DNA from: DASWHR01 sp036398095
GTDB taxonomy: Bacteria > Actinomycetota > AC-67
Assembly (NCBI GenBank): GCA_036398095.1
Contig: DASWHR010000091.1
Coordinates: 1 to 14,307, forward strand
DNA: 14,307 nucleotides
Direction: 5' to 3'
This document shows positions 12,758 to 14,307 of the stretch, piece after piece. The number at the start of each line of letters is the position of its first letter. Position 1 is the stretch's first letter. A model generated the notes under the pieces. It was given only the letters and a program-made list of their open reading frames with translations, was not told the origin of the DNA and made no database searches. A program made the position numbers and the translations under genes.

Positions 12758-14307
12758 TCAGCCGGCTCCCACCACCACCACCGTGACGGGTCCGGCTGCA
12801 TCTCCCACGTTGCCCAGCGCATCGGTGCCTCGCACCGTCACCGCGTAGATCCCGGTGGCCCGGGGAGGGTCGGCCCTCCACGCGCAGGAGCCGCCGGTTG
12901 GACCGCAGGCCAGCGAGGCGGACACGGTGGCGTCCGACGCCCCCGGGCTTTGGGCCGTGAAGGTGACCTGCACGGAGGCCACGTCGGCCGAGGCGTCGGT
13001 GACCTGCCCGCGCACCGGCACGACGAGGGTCCCGGCCACGTTGGCGACCACGTCACCGTCGGCCGTGTCGAGCTGGATCTGCGGACCGGTGGCGTCCACC
13101 GACCACGTGCGGGTGGCCGGGGTGGGGTCGGTGTTGCCAACGGCGTCGGTGGCCGCCACCGAGAAGGTGTGCGAACCGTCGGCCAGGCCGGTGTAGGTGA
13201 CCGGCGACGTGCACGGGGAGGCGGGTGCGGCATCCAGCGAGCAGGTGAAGGTGAGCGCTCCGGACGGCGTGCGGTTGTCCGTGCCCAGGAACTCGAAGGT
13301 CGCGCTGGAGCTGGTCGTGACCTCCGGCGGCCCGGACGTCACAAACGTGTCCGGCGGGATGTCGATCGTCCACGTGTGGGTGGCCGGGGTGGGGTCGGTG
13401 TTTCCGGCGGCGTCGATGGCCGCCACCGAGAAGGTGTGCGAGCCGTCGGCCAGGCCGGTGTAGGTGACCGGGGACGTGCACGGTGAGGCGGGTGCGGCAT
13501 CCAGCGAGCAGGTGAAGGTGGAACCGGGCTCGGTCGAGGTGAACTGCAAGGTGGCCGACGCCGAGTCGGACGGTGAGGGGGGGCCGGAGGTGATGGTGGT
13601 GTCCGGCGGTGTGGTGTCGATCGTCCACGCGTGGGTGGCCGGGGTGGGGTCGGTGTTGCCGGCGGCGTCGGTGGCCGCCACAGAGAAGGTGTGGGCACCC
13701 TCGGCCAGGCCCGTGTAGGTGGCCGGTGACGTGCACGGTGAGGCGGGTGCGGCGTCCAGCGAGCAGGTGAAGGTGAGCGATCCGGACGGCGTGTGGTTGT
13801 CCGTGCCCATGAACTCGAAGGTCGCGCTGGAGCTGTTCGTGACCCCCGGCGGCCCGGACGTCACGAACGTGTCCGGCGGGATGACGTCGAACACGAACAC
13901 GTAGGCCGACCCGGAGTCCGGTCCGGCGTCGTCGTCGAACACGGACCCCACCACGGCCGTGTCCCCGGACACCGACACCGAGACACCGAAGTCGTCGAAC
14001 GCAGCGGCGTCTGTGGCGGTGAGCTTGGCCTGCTGGGTCCAGGTGGAACCCGAGCGGGAGAACACGTAGGCCGACCCGGACGACGAGCCGGCGTCGTCGT
14101 CGAACCAGGACCCGACCACGGCCGCGTCCCCCGACACCGACACCGAGACACCGAAGTCGTCGCCGGCGGCTGCGTCTGAGGCGGTGAGCTTGGCCTGCTC
14201 GGTCCAGGTGGCACCCGAGCGGGAGAACACGTAGGCCGACCCGGACGACGAGCCGGCGTCGTCGTCGAACCAGGACCCGACCACGGCCGTGTCCCCCGAC
14301 ACCGACA
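12758..14307 (-). CDS. FG-GAP and Ig-like repeat surface/secreted protein, 5' end beyond the window
   Basis: At least 516 residues are seen, and the frame is open through the right edge, so the true start lies outside. N-terminal part in view: three FG-GAP-type beta-propeller units of 55 residues, each with SVSVSGDTAVVGS, an acidic DDDAG, GSAYVFSRSG and EQAKLTASDA, ending in DDFG. These are followed by three Ig-like domains of 90, 84 and 90 residues, each running PPDT, ITSG or VTSGPP, FTCSLDAAPASPCTSP, YTGLADGSHTFSVAA and AGNTDPTPATHTW. A different terminal domain starts at GPQIQLDTADGDVV and ends at VTVVVVGAG. The paired cysteines in each Ig unit probably form disulfides, fitting extracellular placement. 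No LPXTG motif or membrane anchor follows. The intact signal peptide of the degraded downstream copy suggests this gene is exported too. FG-GAP plus Ig repeats are typical of adhesive or matrix proteins; the ligand is unknown. Confidence 0.85.
   Translation of the reverse strand, partial: SVSGDTAVVGSWFDDDAGSSSGSAYVFSRSGATWTEQAKLTASDAAAGDDFGVSVSVSGDAAVVGSWFDDDAGSSSGSAYVFSRSGSTWTQQAKLTATDAAAFDDFGVSVSVSGDTAVVGSVFDDDAGPDSGSAYVFVFDVIPPDTFVTSGPPGVTNSSSATFEFMGTDNHTPSGSLTFTCSLDAAPASPCTSPATYTGLAEGAHTFSVAATDAAGNTDPTPATHAWTIDTTPPDTTITSGPPSPSDSASATLQFTSTEPGSTFTCSLDAAPASPCTSPVTYTGLADGSHTFSVAAIDAAGNTDPTPATHTWTIDIPPDTFVTSGPPEVTTSSSATFEFLGTDNRTPSGALTFTCSLDAAPASPCTSPVTYTGLADGSHTFSVAATDAVGNTDPTPATRTWSVDATGPQIQLDTADGDVVANVAGTLVVPVRGQVTDASADVASVQVTFTAQSPGASDATVSASLACGPTGGSCAWRADPPRATGIYAVTVRGTDALGNVGDAAGPVTVVVVGAG
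13088..13879 (-). repeat. three tandem Ig-like domain repeats (270, 252 and 270 bp)
   Basis: In-frame units span 13610-13879, 13358-13609 and 13088-13357. The core GTGCACGG followed by GAGGCGGGTGCGGC recurs at 13209, 13476 and 13731 (plus-strand spacing 267 and 255 bp) with almost no change. The middle unit lacks the six-residue insertion found in the other two. The near-identity in DNA, not only in protein, suggests recent duplication or gene conversion. Confidence 0.88.
13880..14307 (-). repeat. 165-bp tandem FG-GAP-type repeats
   Basis: The motif CCACGGCCG recurs at 13951, 14116 and 14281, a strict 165-bp period (55 codons). Bases 14048-14124 and 14213-14289 form a perfect 77-bp direct repeat, and 14126-14142 equals 14291-14307. 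The array runs off the right edge, so copy number is unknown. A further diverged copy lies in the pseudogene near 12540-12590. Confidence 0.88.

Noticed and set aside
13053..13736. A minus-strand His/Arg/Gly-rich 227-codon frame with internal repeats.
   Set aside because: It is an out-of-frame reading of the Ig repeats; its periodicity only mirrors theirs.
12838..14307. Possible CRISPR or satellite array because of regular direct repeats.
   Set aside because: Units are 165-270 bp, contiguous and in frame with a conserved protein domain, so they are coding repeats without spacers.

Overview
The window is a GC-rich, densely coded stretch of bacterial chromosome with no RNA genes, insertion sequences, integrases or CRISPR. 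Gene style suggests an actinobacterium-like organism. The M1 aminopeptidase has the long PepN layout familiar from Actinomycetota, and the exported Ig-like repeat proteins resemble those common in uncultured Acidimicrobiia and Thermoleophilia. This is an inference from family resemblance; no taxonomic marker gene is present. Exported proteins dominate: seven of the nine main coding units carry a signal peptide, a lipobox, membrane segments or extracellular domains.

Layout. (1) 28-942 (-) encodes an alpha/beta-hydrolase-fold protein whose Ser and His catalytic positions look replaced. (2) Divergent from it, 1096-2604 and 2601-3530 (+) form a translationally coupled pair: an exported neutral-ceramidase-superfamily protein and a cupredoxin fused to two Ig-like domains. 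(3) 3729-7554 (+) is a tight three-gene operon: a phosphosite-less receiver protein, a processive family-2 glycosyltransferase of the cellulose/hyaluronan-synthase type, and a BcsB-like membrane-anchored exported subunit. Together these look like a surface or secreted polysaccharide synthase. The leader at about 3527-3630 can fold and has patchy resemblance to the GEMM (c-di-GMP-I) riboswitch. This would be a fitting regulator because the glycosyltransferase has no PilZ domain, but the match is degenerate.

(4) 7557-8228 (-) is a small exported Ig-like protein that converges on the polysaccharide operon with stop codons two bases apart. (5) 8427-10955 (+) is a complete PepN-type zinc aminopeptidase, expressed from a 198-bp divergent promoter region with short repeats. 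(6) 11150-12241 (+) is a beta-propeller-like lipoprotein. (7) 12256-14307 (-) holds tandem paralogs. One is a large FG-GAP plus Ig-like repeat protein whose 5' end lies beyond the window. Downstream of it is a shrunken paralog read in three successive frames, which looks like a decayed, repeat-collapsed copy.

Most notable points: the candidate structured leader before the polysaccharide operon, the receiver lacking a phosphosite, the catalytically altered hydrolase, the atypical ceramidase-like/cupredoxin pair, and the recombination-prone repeat locus at the right end.
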